This document shows positions 28,955 through 37,920 of a stretch of 64,000 nucleotides of DNA, piece after piece. The DNA comes from Senegalimassilia sp003474385. GTDB lineage: Bacteria; Actinomycetota; Coriobacteriia; Coriobacteriales; Eggerthellaceae. The stretch is taken from positions 22,928-86,927 of the forward strand of contig NZ_QUCY01000010.1 in the NCBI RefSeq assembly GCF_003474385.1. Reading direction: 5' to 3'. Under the pieces are notes generated by a model. That model had not been told where the DNA came from, did not search any database, and saw only the letters and a list, made by a program, of their open reading frames with translations. The first letter of the stretch is position 1; every line of letters starts with the position of its first letter. The position numbers were made by a program, and so were the translations under genes.

Positions 28955-29025
28955 GCGCATTACCCATTGCGGAAGCGAATCGAACCCGGGGCTTCCCATC
29001 GAAAACGGCATGCGCATACGCGAAG

Positions 29026-29047
29026 GGCCGCCTCGAAAGGCGGCCCG
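29026..29047. terminator. Hairpin after metI
   Basis: GGGCCGCCT/AGGCGGCCC forms a 9-bp stem with a 4-base CGAA loop, 76 bases past the metI stop. T tracts are poor on both strands. It lies between metI and glnA, which run the same way. Confidence 0.55.
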
Positions 29048-29122
29048 AAAGCTGTTGAACCTATTTGGTTAGCGCACCGCACCCGGCGAAGGCGCGCACC
29101 GTACCAACCGGAGCGCAGAACC

Positions 29123-29806
29123 CTACGACCTGCGGACGCGCTTGTCGACCAGTCGTGCGACCAAATCGCCGATGGACTGGAACACCTGCACGAGCACGAT
29201 GCACAGCACGATGGAGGCGATCATGACATCGCCCAGATAGCGCTGGTAGCCGTAGCGGATGGCGATATCGCCGATACCGCCCGCGCCCACCGCGCCGGCC
29301 ATGGCGGTGTAACCGAACAAGGTGATGACGGTGATGGAGGCACCGCGCACCAGGCTGGGCAGGCTTTCGCGCAGCATGACCTTGCATACGATCTGCCAAG
29401 TGTTCGCGCCGAAGCTTTGCGCGGCCTCCACCAGGCCGCCATCGACCTCTGCTAGGCTCTGCTCGACCATGCGGCCCACGAACGGGATGGCGGCCACGGT
29501 AAGCGGCACGATGGCGCCGGGAACGCCGAGCGACGTGCCGACCACCAGGCGCGTGAACGGGATGATGGCCACGAGCAAGATGATGAACGGGATGGAACGG
29601 CCGATGTTGACGATCCAGCCGAGCACCGTGTTAAGAGCACGCTGGGGCTTCAGACCGTCTTTGGCCGTGATGACCAGGAGCACGCCGAGCGGCACGCCGA
29701 TAAGGTAGGCGAACAGCGTGGACGCAAGGGTCATGACGAGCGTGTCCACCGTGCCCTGGGCGAACAGGGCGCCATACTGCGAGATGAAGTTGCTGATGTA
29801 ATCCAT
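29123..29806 (-). CDS. metI: Methionine ABC transporter permease
   Basis: Membrane permease of a D/L-methionine importer. The 227-residue protein has five predicted transmembrane helices (for example TLVMTLASTLFAYLIGVPLGVLLVI). It carries the MetI-type coupling region EAAQSFGANTWQIVCKVMLRESLPSLVRG. The GIGDIAIRYGYQRYLGDVM ending is characteristic of MetI. It directly follows metN with no gap. No substrate-binding protein (metQ) lies in the window, so the importer must use one encoded elsewhere. Confidence 0.92.
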   Translation of the reverse strand: MDYISNFISQYGALFAQGTVDTLVMTLASTLFAYLIGVPLGVLLVITAKDGLKPQRALNTVLGWIVNIGRSIPFIILLVAIIPFTRLVVGTSLGVPGAIVPLTVAAIPFVGRMVEQSLAEVDGGLVEAAQSFGANTWQIVCKVMLRESLPSLVRGASITVITLFGYTAMAGAVGAGGIGDIAIRYGYQRYLGDVMIASIVLCIVLVQVFQSIGDLVARLVDKRVRRS

Positions 29807-30589
<783 letters not shown>

Positions 30590-30789
30590 ACGTTTCCCGA
30601 TCACTTGGTTGGATACGACGCAACGGGCGCCAAGAGCCCTATTTGCGCGCGCGAATGCGCAACTTCTAATAATAGGCTAAGCTCAAGCCGCGCACAAGGA
30701 CGGCGTTTGAGGGAAGGCGCCCATCAGCGCGCGAATCCTACGGAGCTCGTGGGGGTTCGCTGTTCGCCGAGCACGACGTGGCGCGGGCT

Positions 30790-30798
30790 TGGTATACT
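30790..30798 (+). promoter_or_regulatory. Extended -10 promoter placing the start at the glycosyltransferase ATG
   Basis: TGGTATACT is a perfect extended -10 (TGn-TATACT). Its last base is 7 bases before the ATG at 30806, so transcription would begin at or next to the A of the start codon. There is no purine-rich ribosome site between. Confidence 0.55.
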
Positions 30799-30805
30799 TG
30801 CTTGC

Positions 30806-32119
30806 ATGAATACGCAAACCTACACACAGCGCGCCCAGACGCGCCCGCGCCCCCGCATCGCCGTGGTCACCATGGGCGTCAAGCTCGGCGACGAGACGCG
30901 CGGCTACACGCGCTTCCGCGTCCTGTCCGAAATGCTCGTCGAGCAGGGCTTCGATGTGGACCTGATCACCTCGTCGTTCCAGCACTGGGAAAAGGCCCAG
31001 CGCAACACCTCGAAGACCTGCTACCAGGGCCTTCCCTACAACGTGGTGTTCATCGACGAGCCGGGCTACACGCGCAACTTGGACCTGCAGCGCATCCACA
31101 GCCACCGCGTGGCGGCGAAGAACCTGCGCGAGCGCTTCGAGCGCACCGCGGGCCGCTACTCGCTCATCTACTCCGAGATCCCGCCCAACGACGTGGCGCG
31201 CGTGTGCGCGGAATACGCTTCCGAGCACAACATCCCTTATATAGCCGATATCAACGACCTGTGGCCCGAGGCCATGCGCATGGTGGTGAACATCCCCGTG
31301 CTCAGCGACGTGGCATTCTACCCGTTCGCCCGCGATGCGAAACGCGTCTACCAGCTGCTCTCCGGCACCGTGGGAACCTCGGATGAGTACACGGCGCGCC
31401 CGGCGAAGGACCGCACGACGCCCTACCCCCATGCCACGGTGTACGTGGGCAACGACCTTGCGGCGTTCGACGAGGGCGCTCGCGAGCACATGGCCGACGT
31501 GGTGAAGCCCGAGGGCGAGCTGTGGGCCGTCTACGCCGGCACGCTCGGCGCCAGCTATGATCTGGCAACCCTTATCAAAGCGGCGGCATTGCTCGAGAAG
31601 CGCCGCGCAGCCCATACCGCCCGCACCGCCGCCGCGGGAACGGCCAAGCAACATCGCCCCTTCCCTCCCGTGAAGGTGAAGATCTTAGGGGACGGCCCCG
31701 ACCGGCAACGCCTGGAAGAGCTTGCCCGACAGGAAAACGCCCCCGTGGAGTTTTTGGGCTATCAGGACCACGGCAGCATGGCCGCCTGGCTTCGCGCAAG
31801 TGACATAACCGTGAACTCCCTGGTGAAAAGCGCGGTCCAGAGCATCGTCACGAAGATCGGCGACTACCTTGCCTCCGGCAAGCCCATGATCAACACCGGC
31901 TCTTCGCCGGAATTCCGCAACAAGGTGACCACCGACGGCTTCGGGCTGAACGTAGTGGCCGAAAACCCCGAGGCGCTCGCAGATGTGCTCGAGGAGCTGG
32001 CACGCAACCCATCGCTGCGCAAGATCATGGGAGCACGCGGGCGCGCCGTGGCCGAGCGGGAGTTCGACCAGCGAACCTCATACCTTGCCATCGTGAATTT
32101 GCTACGCAATCTGATATAA
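30806..32119 (+). CDS. GT4-type glycosyltransferase
   Basis: Probable cell-surface sugar transferase of 437 residues with the two-Rossmann GT-B plan. The N-terminal half has RYTR-like GDETRGYTRFRVLSEMLVEQGFDVDLIT and the acceptor side (IADINDLWPEAMR). The C-terminal half has VKVKILGDGPDRQRLEELA, VEFLGYQDHGSMAAWLRASDI, and the nucleotide-sugar region (KIGDYLASGKPMINTGSS), typical of GT4. The start was set at 30806 because the N-terminal domain begins at ARIAVVTMG-like sequence shortly after; upstream in-frame codons are antisense to metN. The message appears leaderless. It heads a cluster with an aminotransferase and an initiating sugar transferase, so it may decorate a glycan or glycoprotein. 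Confidence 0.85.
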   Translation: MNTQTYTQRAQTRPRPRIAVVTMGVKLGDETRGYTRFRVLSEMLVEQGFDVDLITSSFQHWEKAQRNTSKTCYQGLPYNVVFIDEPGYTRNLDLQRIHSHRVAAKNLRERFERTAGRYSLIYSEIPPNDVARVCAEYASEHNIPYIADINDLWPEAMRMVVNIPVLSDVAFYPFARDAKRVYQLLSGTVGTSDEYTARPAKDRTTPYPHATVYVGNDLAAFDEGAREHMADVVKPEGELWAVYAGTLGASYDLATLIKAAALLEKRRAAHTARTAAAGTAKQHRPFPPVKVKILGDGPDRQRLEELARQENAPVEFLGYQDHGSMAAWLRASDITVNSLVKSAVQSIVTKIGDYLASGKPMINTGSSPEFRNKVTTDGFGLNVVAENPEALADVLEELARNPSLRKIMGARGRAVAEREFDQRTSYLAIVNLLRNLI

Positions 32120-32213
32120 GCGTCGCGGTTTGCGTCATCATCGAATGAAAACCGCCTTGCGTCAGCATGCGTTCATGCACCAGACGCTTAAGCCGGATAG
32201 CTAAGGAGATACC

Positions 32214-33497
32214 ATGTCCGAACAGATCCGCATACCGTTTTCCCCGCCCGATATCACCGAGGCGGAAATCGCCGAGGTCGCCGACGCGCTGAGAAGCGGA
32301 TGGATCACCACGGGCCCGAAGACCAAGCAGCTCGAGCGCGAGCTGGCCGCCTTTTTGGACACGCCGCGCGTAGCCTGCCTGGGATCGGCCACGGCCGCGC
32401 TCGAGTGCGCCCTGCGCGCGCTCGGCATCGGCCCGGGCGATGAGGTGATCACGAGCGCCTACACCTACACCGCCAGCTGCTCGCCCATCTGCCACGTGGG
32501 CGCGACGCCCGTGCTGTGCGATGTGGCGCCCGACAGCTACGAAATGGATTACGCCCAGCTGGAGAGGCTCATCACCCCGCGCACGAAGGCAATCATCCCC
32601 GTCGACTTAGGCGGAGTCATGTGCGATTACGATGCGCTGTTCGACGCCATCGACGCCTTCGGCGGCGCTTTCACGCCCGCAAACGCCCGTCAGCAGGCCA
32701 TCGGCCGCATCGCCGTGGTCACCGACGGGGCGCATGCGCTCGGCAGCGTGCGCCATGGCAAGCACGCAGGCCAGGTTGCCGACCTCACCACGTTCAGCTT
32801 CCACGCGGTGAAGAACTTCACCACGGCCGAAGGCGGCGCCGTCACCTGGCGCGAGGGCCTGTTCGATCCCGATGAGCTGTATCGCGACTTCATGCTCATG
32901 TCGCTGCACGGCCAGTCCAAAGACGCGCTCGCCAAGACCAAGGCCGGCGCCTGGGAATATGATGTGGCCTTCCCTGGCTGGAAGTGCAACATGACCGACT
33001 TGCAGGCGGGTTTGGGCCTGGCGCAGCTACGCCGTTACCCGGGCATGCTCGCACGACGCCGTCAGATGGTCGCGCGATACACGCGCAACCTGGCCGACCT
33101 TGACGTGTCAATCCTGCAGCACTATCGCGCAGCCGACGGCTCCGACGCCTGCAACGCCGATGATGCCGCTGCGCGCGCCGACGTATACCAGGAGTCTTCG
33201 AGCGGCCATTTGATGCTCGTGCGCCTGAACGGTTGCGGGCGGCAGCTGCGCGACCGCGCTATCGAGCTGATGGCCGAGGACGGCGTTGCCACCAACGTGC
33301 ATTACAAGCCCCTGCCGCTGCTCACGGCCTATCGCAACCTCGGGTTCGACATCGCCGACTTCCCCAATGCCCTGGCCCAATTCGAGAACGAGATCACCCT
33401 GCCGCTGCACACCAAGCTCACCGATGCGGACATCGACGAGGTATGCCGTTGCCTGCACCAGGCCATCTCGCAGGCGAAGGCGGAGGGTGCGCGCTGA
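32214..33497 (+). CDS. DegT/DnrJ/EryC1-type PLP sugar aminotransferase
   Basis: Predicted to aminate a 4-keto (or 3-keto) nucleotide sugar. The 427-residue protein matches the family: PFSPPDITEAEIAEVADALRSGWITTG at the N-terminus, GSATAALECALRALGIGPGDEVI, VTDGAHALGS, and the PLP lysine in FSFHAVKNFTTAEGG. The C-terminal GVATNVHYKPLPLLTAYRN is also typical, as in PglE, PseC and ArnB relatives. AAGGAGAT lies just before ATACCATG. Its stop overlaps the next start by one base (TGATG). The product sugar cannot be told from sequence alone; the neighbours suggest an aminated sugar for a lipid-linked glycan. Confidence 0.92.
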   Translation: MSEQIRIPFSPPDITEAEIAEVADALRSGWITTGPKTKQLERELAAFLDTPRVACLGSATAALECALRALGIGPGDEVITSAYTYTASCSPICHVGATPVLCDVAPDSYEMDYAQLERLITPRTKAIIPVDLGGVMCDYDALFDAIDAFGGAFTPANARQQAIGRIAVVTDGAHALGSVRHGKHAGQVADLTTFSFHAVKNFTTAEGGAVTWREGLFDPDELYRDFMLMSLHGQSKDALAKTKAGAWEYDVAFPGWKCNMTDLQAGLGLAQLRRYPGMLARRRQMVARYTRNLADLDVSILQHYRAADGSDACNADDAAARADVYQESSSGHLMLVRLNGCGRQLRDRAIELMAEDGVATNVHYKPLPLLTAYRNLGFDIADFPNALAQFENEITLPLHTKLTDADIDEVCRCLHQAISQAKAEGAR

Positions 33498-34096
33498 TGT
33501 ACGTACGCTTCGGAAAACGAATCTGGGACATCGTCATCGGGCTCATCGCGCTGCCGTTCGTGCTGCTCGTCATCGCGGTGCTGGCGCCCCTTATCAAACT
33601 GGAAGACGGCGGCCCGGTGTTCTACAACGCGCCGCGCGTGGGCAAGGACGGCGTGGATTTCAAGATGTACAAGCTGCGCAGCATGCGCGTGAACGCCCCC
33701 GACCTGATCATGGAGGACGGCAGCACCTACAACGGCGCCGACGACCCCCGCATGACCAAGATCGGCGCGTTCATGCGAAAAACCAGCTTGGATGAAATGC
33801 CCCAGTTCTTCAATGTGCTGCTCGGCGATATGTCGGTTGTCGGCCCCCGCCCCGACCTGCGCCGCGAGACCGAGCTTTACGAAGGCGAAGAAGGCCTGAA
33901 GCTGTCGGTGAAGCCGGGCATCACCGGTTACGCCGCCGTGTACGGCCGCAACTCCCTGCCCTGGAAGCAGCGCCTTTCGCTTGACGTGTATTACGTCAAG
34001 CACGTAAGCTTCCTGCTGGACGTGAAGGTGTTCTTCCGCACGTTCGCCACGGTGCTCGGGCAGGAGGGCATCTACGTGGAGGAGGACGAGTCGTAA
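33497..34096 (+). CDS. Initiating sugar phosphate transferase (bacterial sugar transferase family)
   Basis: Transfers a sugar-1-phosphate to undecaprenyl phosphate, the first committed step of a surface glycan. The 199-residue single-domain form lacks the WbaP N-terminal helices, like PglC. It has one N-terminal hydrophobic segment (IWDIVIGLIALPFVLLVIAVLAPL). Core motifs are PVFYNAPRVGKDG, FKMYKLRSM, DPRMTKIGAFMRKTSLDEMPQFFNVLLGDMSVVGPRPDL and VKPGITGYAAVYGRN. The start overlaps the aminotransferase stop, so the two are coupled. Together with the GT4 gene this is a minimal glycan module. Confidence 0.93.
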   Translation: MYVRFGKRIWDIVIGLIALPFVLLVIAVLAPLIKLEDGGPVFYNAPRVGKDGVDFKMYKLRSMRVNAPDLIMEDGSTYNGADDPRMTKIGAFMRKTSLDEMPQFFNVLLGDMSVVGPRPDLRRETELYEGEEGLKLSVKPGITGYAAVYGRNSLPWKQRLSLDVYYVKHVSFLLDVKVFFRTFATVLGQEGIYVEEDES

Positions 34097-34318
34097 CGCA
34101 CTCGTTGCATGAGCGATACGCATGACGCGCCCGCTAAACTGCGAGGCGAGCGCCGCAGAATGCCATCGCCGCTGCGAAGGAATCGATTCGCAGCGCTTAT
34201 CGTCGCTTCACCGTATGCGCTTCGCAAACAACCGAACAGCGCATATGATGCAAGACGATCGAGCCAGGCATATTGCCCGGCTCGATTCACATAGGCGCCG
34301 ATAACGCGCCTGCACATG

Positions 34319-34343
34319 AAAAAGCCGCCCGAGGGCGGCTTTT
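34319..34343. terminator. Bidirectional terminator between the glycan cluster and trpS
   Basis: AAAAGCCGCCC/GGGCGGCTTTT forms a GC-rich stem with flanking A and T tracts, so it can work on both strands. It serves trpS from the right and possibly the sugar cluster from the left. In the preceding spacer, GCTGCGAA/TTCGCAGC (34171-34194) and ATCGAGCC/GGCTCGAT (about 34258-34286) form two further hairpins without T tracts. No gene is supported in 34097-34318. Confidence 0.85.
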
Positions 34344-34350
34344 CGTTTCC

Positions 34351-35394
34351 CTAGTACACCATGCCCATGGCTTCGCGTACTTCTTCCAAGGTTTGGTTCG
34401 CAATCTCGTTGGCGCGGTGATTGCCCTCGCGCAGGATGTCCTTCACGTAGTCCATGTCGCCCATAAGCTCCACACGGCGTTCGCGGATAGGAGCCAGGAA
34501 ATCGTTCACGCTTTCGGTGACGTACTTCTTCAGCTGACCCGAACCGCCGTTGCCGATCTCTTCAGCGATCTCCTGCTCGCCGCGGCCGGTGCACAGCGAC
34601 GCCGTGGTGATAAGCGCCGACACGCCGGGGCGATTGTCGGGATCGAAGGTGATGAAGCGCTCGGAGTCGGTCTGGGACTTCTTGATAAGCTTCGCCGTCT
34701 CCTCGGCCGTGGCCGACAGGCTGATGGCGTTGCCGTAGCTCTTCGACATCTTGCGACCGTCCAGGCCGGGGATGAGCACGGCGTCGGTGAGCAGGCCCTC
34801 GGGCTCGGGGAACACGTGACCATAGCGCTCGTTGAAGCGACGGGCGATCTGGCGGGTTTGCTCGATGTGCGGCAGCTGGTCTTTGCCGACGGGCACGATA
34901 TTGCCCTTGCAGAACAGGATGTCGCAGGCCTGGTGCACGGGATAGGTGAGCAAAAGGCCGGTGAGCGCGTGGCCGGAGGCCTCCTGCTCGGACTTCACCG
35001 TGGGGTTGCGCTCAAGCTCGGCCTCGGTGCACAGGGAAAGGAACGGCAGCATGAGCTGGTTGAGCGCCGGCACCTGCGAGTGGGTGAAAATGATGGCCTT
35101 CTCCGGGTCGATGCCGCAGGCCAGATAGTCGATGACCATGTTGTACACGTTGTCCTGGATGTTTGCCGTGGTGTCACGGTCAGTGATGACCTGGTAGTCT
35201 GCGATGACAATGCGGGAGGTGACGCCAAGGTTCTGCAACGCCACGCGCTCACGGATGGTGCCGAAGTAATGGCCCAGATGCAGCCTGCCCGTGGGGCGGT
35301 CGCCCGTGAGCATGCAGTATTTGCCCGGGTTCACGGAAAGGTCGGCGCGAATCTCATCGCTACGTTTCTTGCTGGCTTCGAAGCTATCGCCCAT
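34351..35394 (-). CDS. trpS: Tryptophanyl-tRNA synthetase
   Basis: Charges tRNA-Trp. The ATG at 35394 was chosen because GAGGG lies just upstream and the product is then the usual size (347 residues). The class I signatures are present: HIGH as RLHLGHYFGT about residue 38, and KMSKS as GRKMSKSYGN about residue 200. A -10-like TATACT lies at 35445-35440 on the minus strand, about 46 bases ahead of the start. No T-box-like leader is evident in the 168-base divergent spacer shared with the LUD gene. Confidence 0.96.
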   Translation of the reverse strand: MGDSFEASKKRSDEIRADLSVNPGKYCMLTGDRPTGRLHLGHYFGTIRERVALQNLGVTSRIVIADYQVITDRDTTANIQDNVYNMVIDYLACGIDPEKAIIFTHSQVPALNQLMLPFLSLCTEAELERNPTVKSEQEASGHALTGLLLTYPVHQACDILFCKGNIVPVGKDQLPHIEQTRQIARRFNERYGHVFPEPEGLLTDAVLIPGLDGRKMSKSYGNAISLSATAEETAKLIKKSQTDSERFITFDPDNRPGVSALITTASLCTGRGEQEIAEEIGNGGSGQLKKYVTESVNDFLAPIRERRVELMGDMDYVKDILREGNHRANEIANQTLEEVREAMGMVY

Positions 35395-35562
35395 TATGCC
35401 CTCACATTCATAGTTAGGCGGGAATTCAGTAGTTGTTCCAGTATAGCGCTTATGCCCGATGTGAGCGCGCACCATCTGCGGCCGTTTCCCAACCGCAGGC
35501 ATCGCACCGCGGAAAACATGGCACAATGGGAACCATCCGCCAGACGAGAGAAGGAGCGCACC

Positions 35563-36201
35563 ATGGAAAACCCCCGCACCCTTGCATTCGCGCAAACGGC
35601 GCAAACCATCATCAAACAGCTTGAGCGCCGCAACATGGAAGGCTATTTCTGCGAAACCTCTGCCGATGCTGTGGAGCTGGTGCGCAAGCTAGTGCCCGCT
35701 GGCGCCTCCATCGCCTGGGGCGGCACGGAGACGTTCAAGGAAACGGGCGTGAAGTCCATGCTGGAAGCCAGCGACTACCGCATGATCGACCGCGCGAAGG
35801 CGACCACGCCCGAGGAAGCGCGCGAGATCTTGCTGCAGCACTTCGCCAGCGACTGCTTCTTCATGAGCGCCAACGCCATCACGCGCAAAGGCGAGCTGGT
35901 CAACATCGACGGCAACTCCAATCGCCTTGCCTGCCTGTTGCATGGCCCGCGCGAAGTATACGTGCTCGTAGGCATGAACAAGGTGGTGGAGGACGTGGAC
36001 GCCGGCATCAAGCGCATACACACCATGGCATGCCCGCCGAACGCAGCGCGCCTGCACACGGACACACCCTGCGAGCGCACCGGCGTTTGCGGCAACTGCC
36101 ACGAGGCCGGATGTATGTGCTGCAACGTGGTGGTAACGCGCCACAGCCGCCAAGCCGGCCGCATCAAGGTGATCTTGATCGCCGAGGACCTTGGGTTCTA
36201 A
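35563..36201 (+). CDS. LUD-domain protein (LutC/YkgG-like)
   Basis: A 212-residue protein of the LUD (lactate utilisation, former DUF162) family. The start is supported by AGAAGGAG 7 bases upstream. Family features include SADAVELVRKLVPAGASIAWGGTETFKETG, FMSANAITRKGELVNIDGNSNRLACLLHGP, and VLVGMNKVVEDVDAGIKRI. A C-terminal cysteine cluster (CERTGVCGNCHEAGCMCC) could bind a metal or cluster; such a tail occurs in stand-alone LUD proteins of anaerobes. There are no lutA/lutB partners beside it, so a role in lactate oxidation is not established. Confidence 0.87.
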   Translation: MENPRTLAFAQTAQTIIKQLERRNMEGYFCETSADAVELVRKLVPAGASIAWGGTETFKETGVKSMLEASDYRMIDRAKATTPEEAREILLQHFASDCFFMSANAITRKGELVNIDGNSNRLACLLHGPREVYVLVGMNKVVEDVDAGIKRIHTMACPPNAARLHTDTPCERTGVCGNCHEAGCMCCNVVVTRHSRQAGRIKVILIAEDLGF

Positions 36202-36246
36202 ATGTTAGTCGGTTAAGCGAAGCTCACTGCGCATAAGCGTAGCTAT

Positions 36247-36279
36247 GAAAATGCCGCCAGATATCCAGGCGGCATTTTC
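36247..36279 (+). terminator. Terminator after the LUD gene
   Basis: GAAAATGCCGCC/GGCGGCATTTTC is a perfect 12-bp stem with a 9-base loop, 46 bases past the stop. Its own 3' arm supplies the T stretch. Confidence 0.85.
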
Positions 36280-36426
36280 ATAGCCCCCATGATTGCCCGT
36301 ATTGCCGGATTTCGGCGATGACCAGGCGACAAGATGAGGAATGCATGGCCAGCTATCCCATGGGGCGAGCACAACCCGCCGCCAACGGACCGCGACGCTT
36401 CCTAATACTAGAAAGATGCAAAAGAA

Positions 36427-36454
36427 AAGGCCAACGGGACAAGCCATTGGCCTT
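36427..36454 (-). terminator. Terminator after tRNA-Met
   Basis: AAGGCCAA/TTGGCCTT stem with a 12-base loop; on the minus strand it is followed by TTCTTTT. It lies 8 bases past the tRNA CCA end. Confidence 0.85.
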
Positions 36455-36462
36455 GAATGTTT

Positions 36463-36537
36463 TGGTGGGCCCGCCCGGATTCGAACCGAGAACCAAAGGA
36501 TTATGAGTCCCCTGCTCCACCGTTGAGCTACAGGCCC
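36463..36537 (-). tRNA. tRNA-Met (CAT), elongator type
   Basis: Full cloverleaf on the minus strand: acceptor GGGCCTG/CGGGCCC, D stem GCTC/GAGC, anticodon loop CTCATAA with anticodon CAT, T arm CTCGG-TTCGAAT-CCGGG, and discriminator A. CCA is encoded at 36465-36463. The first pair is G-C, so it is not the initiator. A lysidine-modified isoleucine tRNA with CAT cannot be ruled out from this alone. A possible -10 (GATAAT) lies a few bases upstream. Confidence 0.93.
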
Positions 36538-36681
36538 GCATTATCACGACGGTGCTCGTTTTTGCGAAGCACCCCCTACCGCTTTCGAAGTATGTGCGAA
36601 GCTCGGCAAAAACCCGGCTTCGACGCATTTGAAGCATGCGGCATCTCCCGCAAGCTGCCTGCTGCACCCGCTTGAAAGAAA

Positions 36682-36709
36682 AAGGCCGGAACCACTTGAT
36701 TCCGGCCTT
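36682..36709 (-). terminator. Terminator after tRNA-Val
   Basis: AAGGCCGGAA/TTCCGGCCTT is a perfect 10-bp stem with an 8-base loop, followed on the minus strand by TTTCTTTC. It separates the two tRNA genes, so tRNA-Met probably has its own promoter. Confidence 0.88.
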
Positions 36710-36717
36710 GTCATTCG

Positions 36718-36792
36718 TGGTGGTCGCTACAGGATTTGAACCTGTGACCCCCGCCGTGTGAAGGCGATGCTCTCCCGCTGAGCCAAGCGACC
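36718..36792 (-). tRNA. tRNA-Val (CAC)
   Basis: Cloverleaf on the minus strand: acceptor GGTCGCT/AGCGACC, D stem GCTC/GAGC, anticodon loop TTCACAC with anticodon CAC (codon GTG), T arm ACAGG-TTCAAAT-CCTGT, and discriminator A. CCA is encoded at 36720-36718. Confidence 0.95.
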
Positions 36793-36822
36793 GTGTTGCG
36801 TACTTCGTAGCGCGCTCGATAT

Positions 36823-36851
36823 ATACTACGCGAAAGGACCCTACCACGCAA
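36823..36851 (-). promoter_or_regulatory. tRNA-Val promoter
   Basis: On the minus strand, TTGCGT (36851-36846), a 17-base spacer and TAGTAT (36828-36823) end 30 bases ahead of the tRNA. The -35 sits in AAAATCAGGGGTTGCG, almost identical to the tRNA-Ala promoter at 63660-63680, and a run of As and Ts lies further upstream like an UP element. Confidence 0.75.
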
Positions 36852-36983
36852 CCCCTGATTTTAACTTTTTTGAAAAAGTTTGGTTGCAGGAATTCTCCGG
36901 TATACCTACAATCGAAATAGGGTTTCACTCGACCATTCTTGGTATGGCGTTTTACCCGACCCCCTCCAACAGAAAGAAGAACT

Positions 36984-37640
36984 ATGAAGCAACGCCTAGC
37001 ACTACGCTGGTGCCTGCTCGCCATCGGGATCGTCGTCATGGCCGCGGGCATCGTCATCGTCACGAAATCGGCTACGGGCAACACCCCGATCTCATCGACG
37101 GGATACGTGCTCAGCGTGGCCTTCCCCAGCGTATCGTACGGCGTGTTCATGTTCTTCTGGAACATCTTGCTGCTATTTGGGCAGGTGATCATCCTGCGCC
37201 GGCGGTTCCAGCCCCTGGCATTGTTGCAGATCCCCATCAGCGTGCTGTTCAGCTTGAGCATCGATGCGTTCGCAAGCCTGCTTTCCTGGTTCACGCCCTC
37301 CAACTACGCCGAATCACTGGGCATGCTCGCCTTCGGCATTCTCACGCTCGCAGCGGGCGTCTCGTGCACGGTCGTGGCAAACGTTGCTATGAACTGCGGG
37401 GAGGCCTTGGTAGCAGCCATCACCTCGAAAACCGGGTGGAATTTCGGCCACACCAAGGTCGGGTTCGATATCAGCTGCGTCATCATCGCCTGCGCGGTTT
37501 CGCTTGTCACCATGGGACGCGTGATTGGCGTCCGCGAGGGCACCGTAGCGGCCGCGGTTCTCACCGGGTTCGTCGTGAACTTCTTCGTTCGCAAGATGGG
37601 CGGTGCGTGTCCTCCTCTGAAAGCAGGCGGGAAAGCGTAA
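36984..37640 (+). CDS. YczE/YitT-like integral membrane protein
   Basis: A 218-residue membrane protein with five or six hydrophobic segments (for example WCLLAIGIVVMAAGIVIVT and VFMFFWNILLLFGQVIILR). The pattern TGNTPISSTGYVLSVAFPSVSYG is typical of the YczE/YyaS group. The ATG at 36984 is preferred to an upstream in-frame codon because AGAAAGAAGA lies at the right distance and the hydrophobic core starts soon after. The family is widespread but lacks a firm function. The gene is alone between the tRNAs and rlmKL. A palindrome-like AT run upstream (36865-36885) belongs to the divergent tRNA promoter. Confidence 0.78.
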   Translation: MKQRLALRWCLLAIGIVVMAAGIVIVTKSATGNTPISSTGYVLSVAFPSVSYGVFMFFWNILLLFGQVIILRRRFQPLALLQIPISVLFSLSIDAFASLLSWFTPSNYAESLGMLAFGILTLAAGVSCTVVANVAMNCGEALVAAITSKTGWNFGHTKVGFDISCVIIACAVSLVTMGRVIGVREGTVAAAVLTGFVVNFFVRKMGGACPPLKAGGKA

Positions 37641-37841
37641 CAGGAGTCAACGGCCAGAAGCACGTCACACGAGCAAAGCGGTCGCACCAGCAAAGATATG
37701 CATGGTGTAGCGGGAGGGTCTGAAAGCGCATTGCGCAAGGTGCTACGCTTGCTGCAAGATACTAAGCATGGCCGATGCTAGGAGCCTGCATTGCGTTACG
37801 CAAGATGGCGCATTCGCCGCTCTTGCACATAGCGACAAAAC

Positions 37842-37881
37842 GGCAGGAGCCTGAAAGCGATGCAGCTTTCAGGCTCCTGCC
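37842..37881. terminator. 17-bp perfect hairpin, probable terminator of rlmKL
   Basis: GGCAGGAGCCTGAAAGC and its exact complement (37865-37881) enclose a 6-base loop. On the minus strand the hairpin is followed by GTTTTG, 40 bases past the rlmKL stop. The 280-base spacer also holds partial copies of its arms (CTGAAAGCG near 37720, AGGAGCCTG near 37778) and no supportable gene. Confidence 0.75.
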
Positions 37882-37920
37882 TTATATAGGGTTAGTTGAA
37901 CGAGTTAGGCACCGTCCGCT

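Noticed and set aside
34273..35562. A long N-terminal extension of the LUD protein
   Set aside because: It is antisense to trpS. The ATG at 35563 has AGAAGGAG and gives the normal family length.
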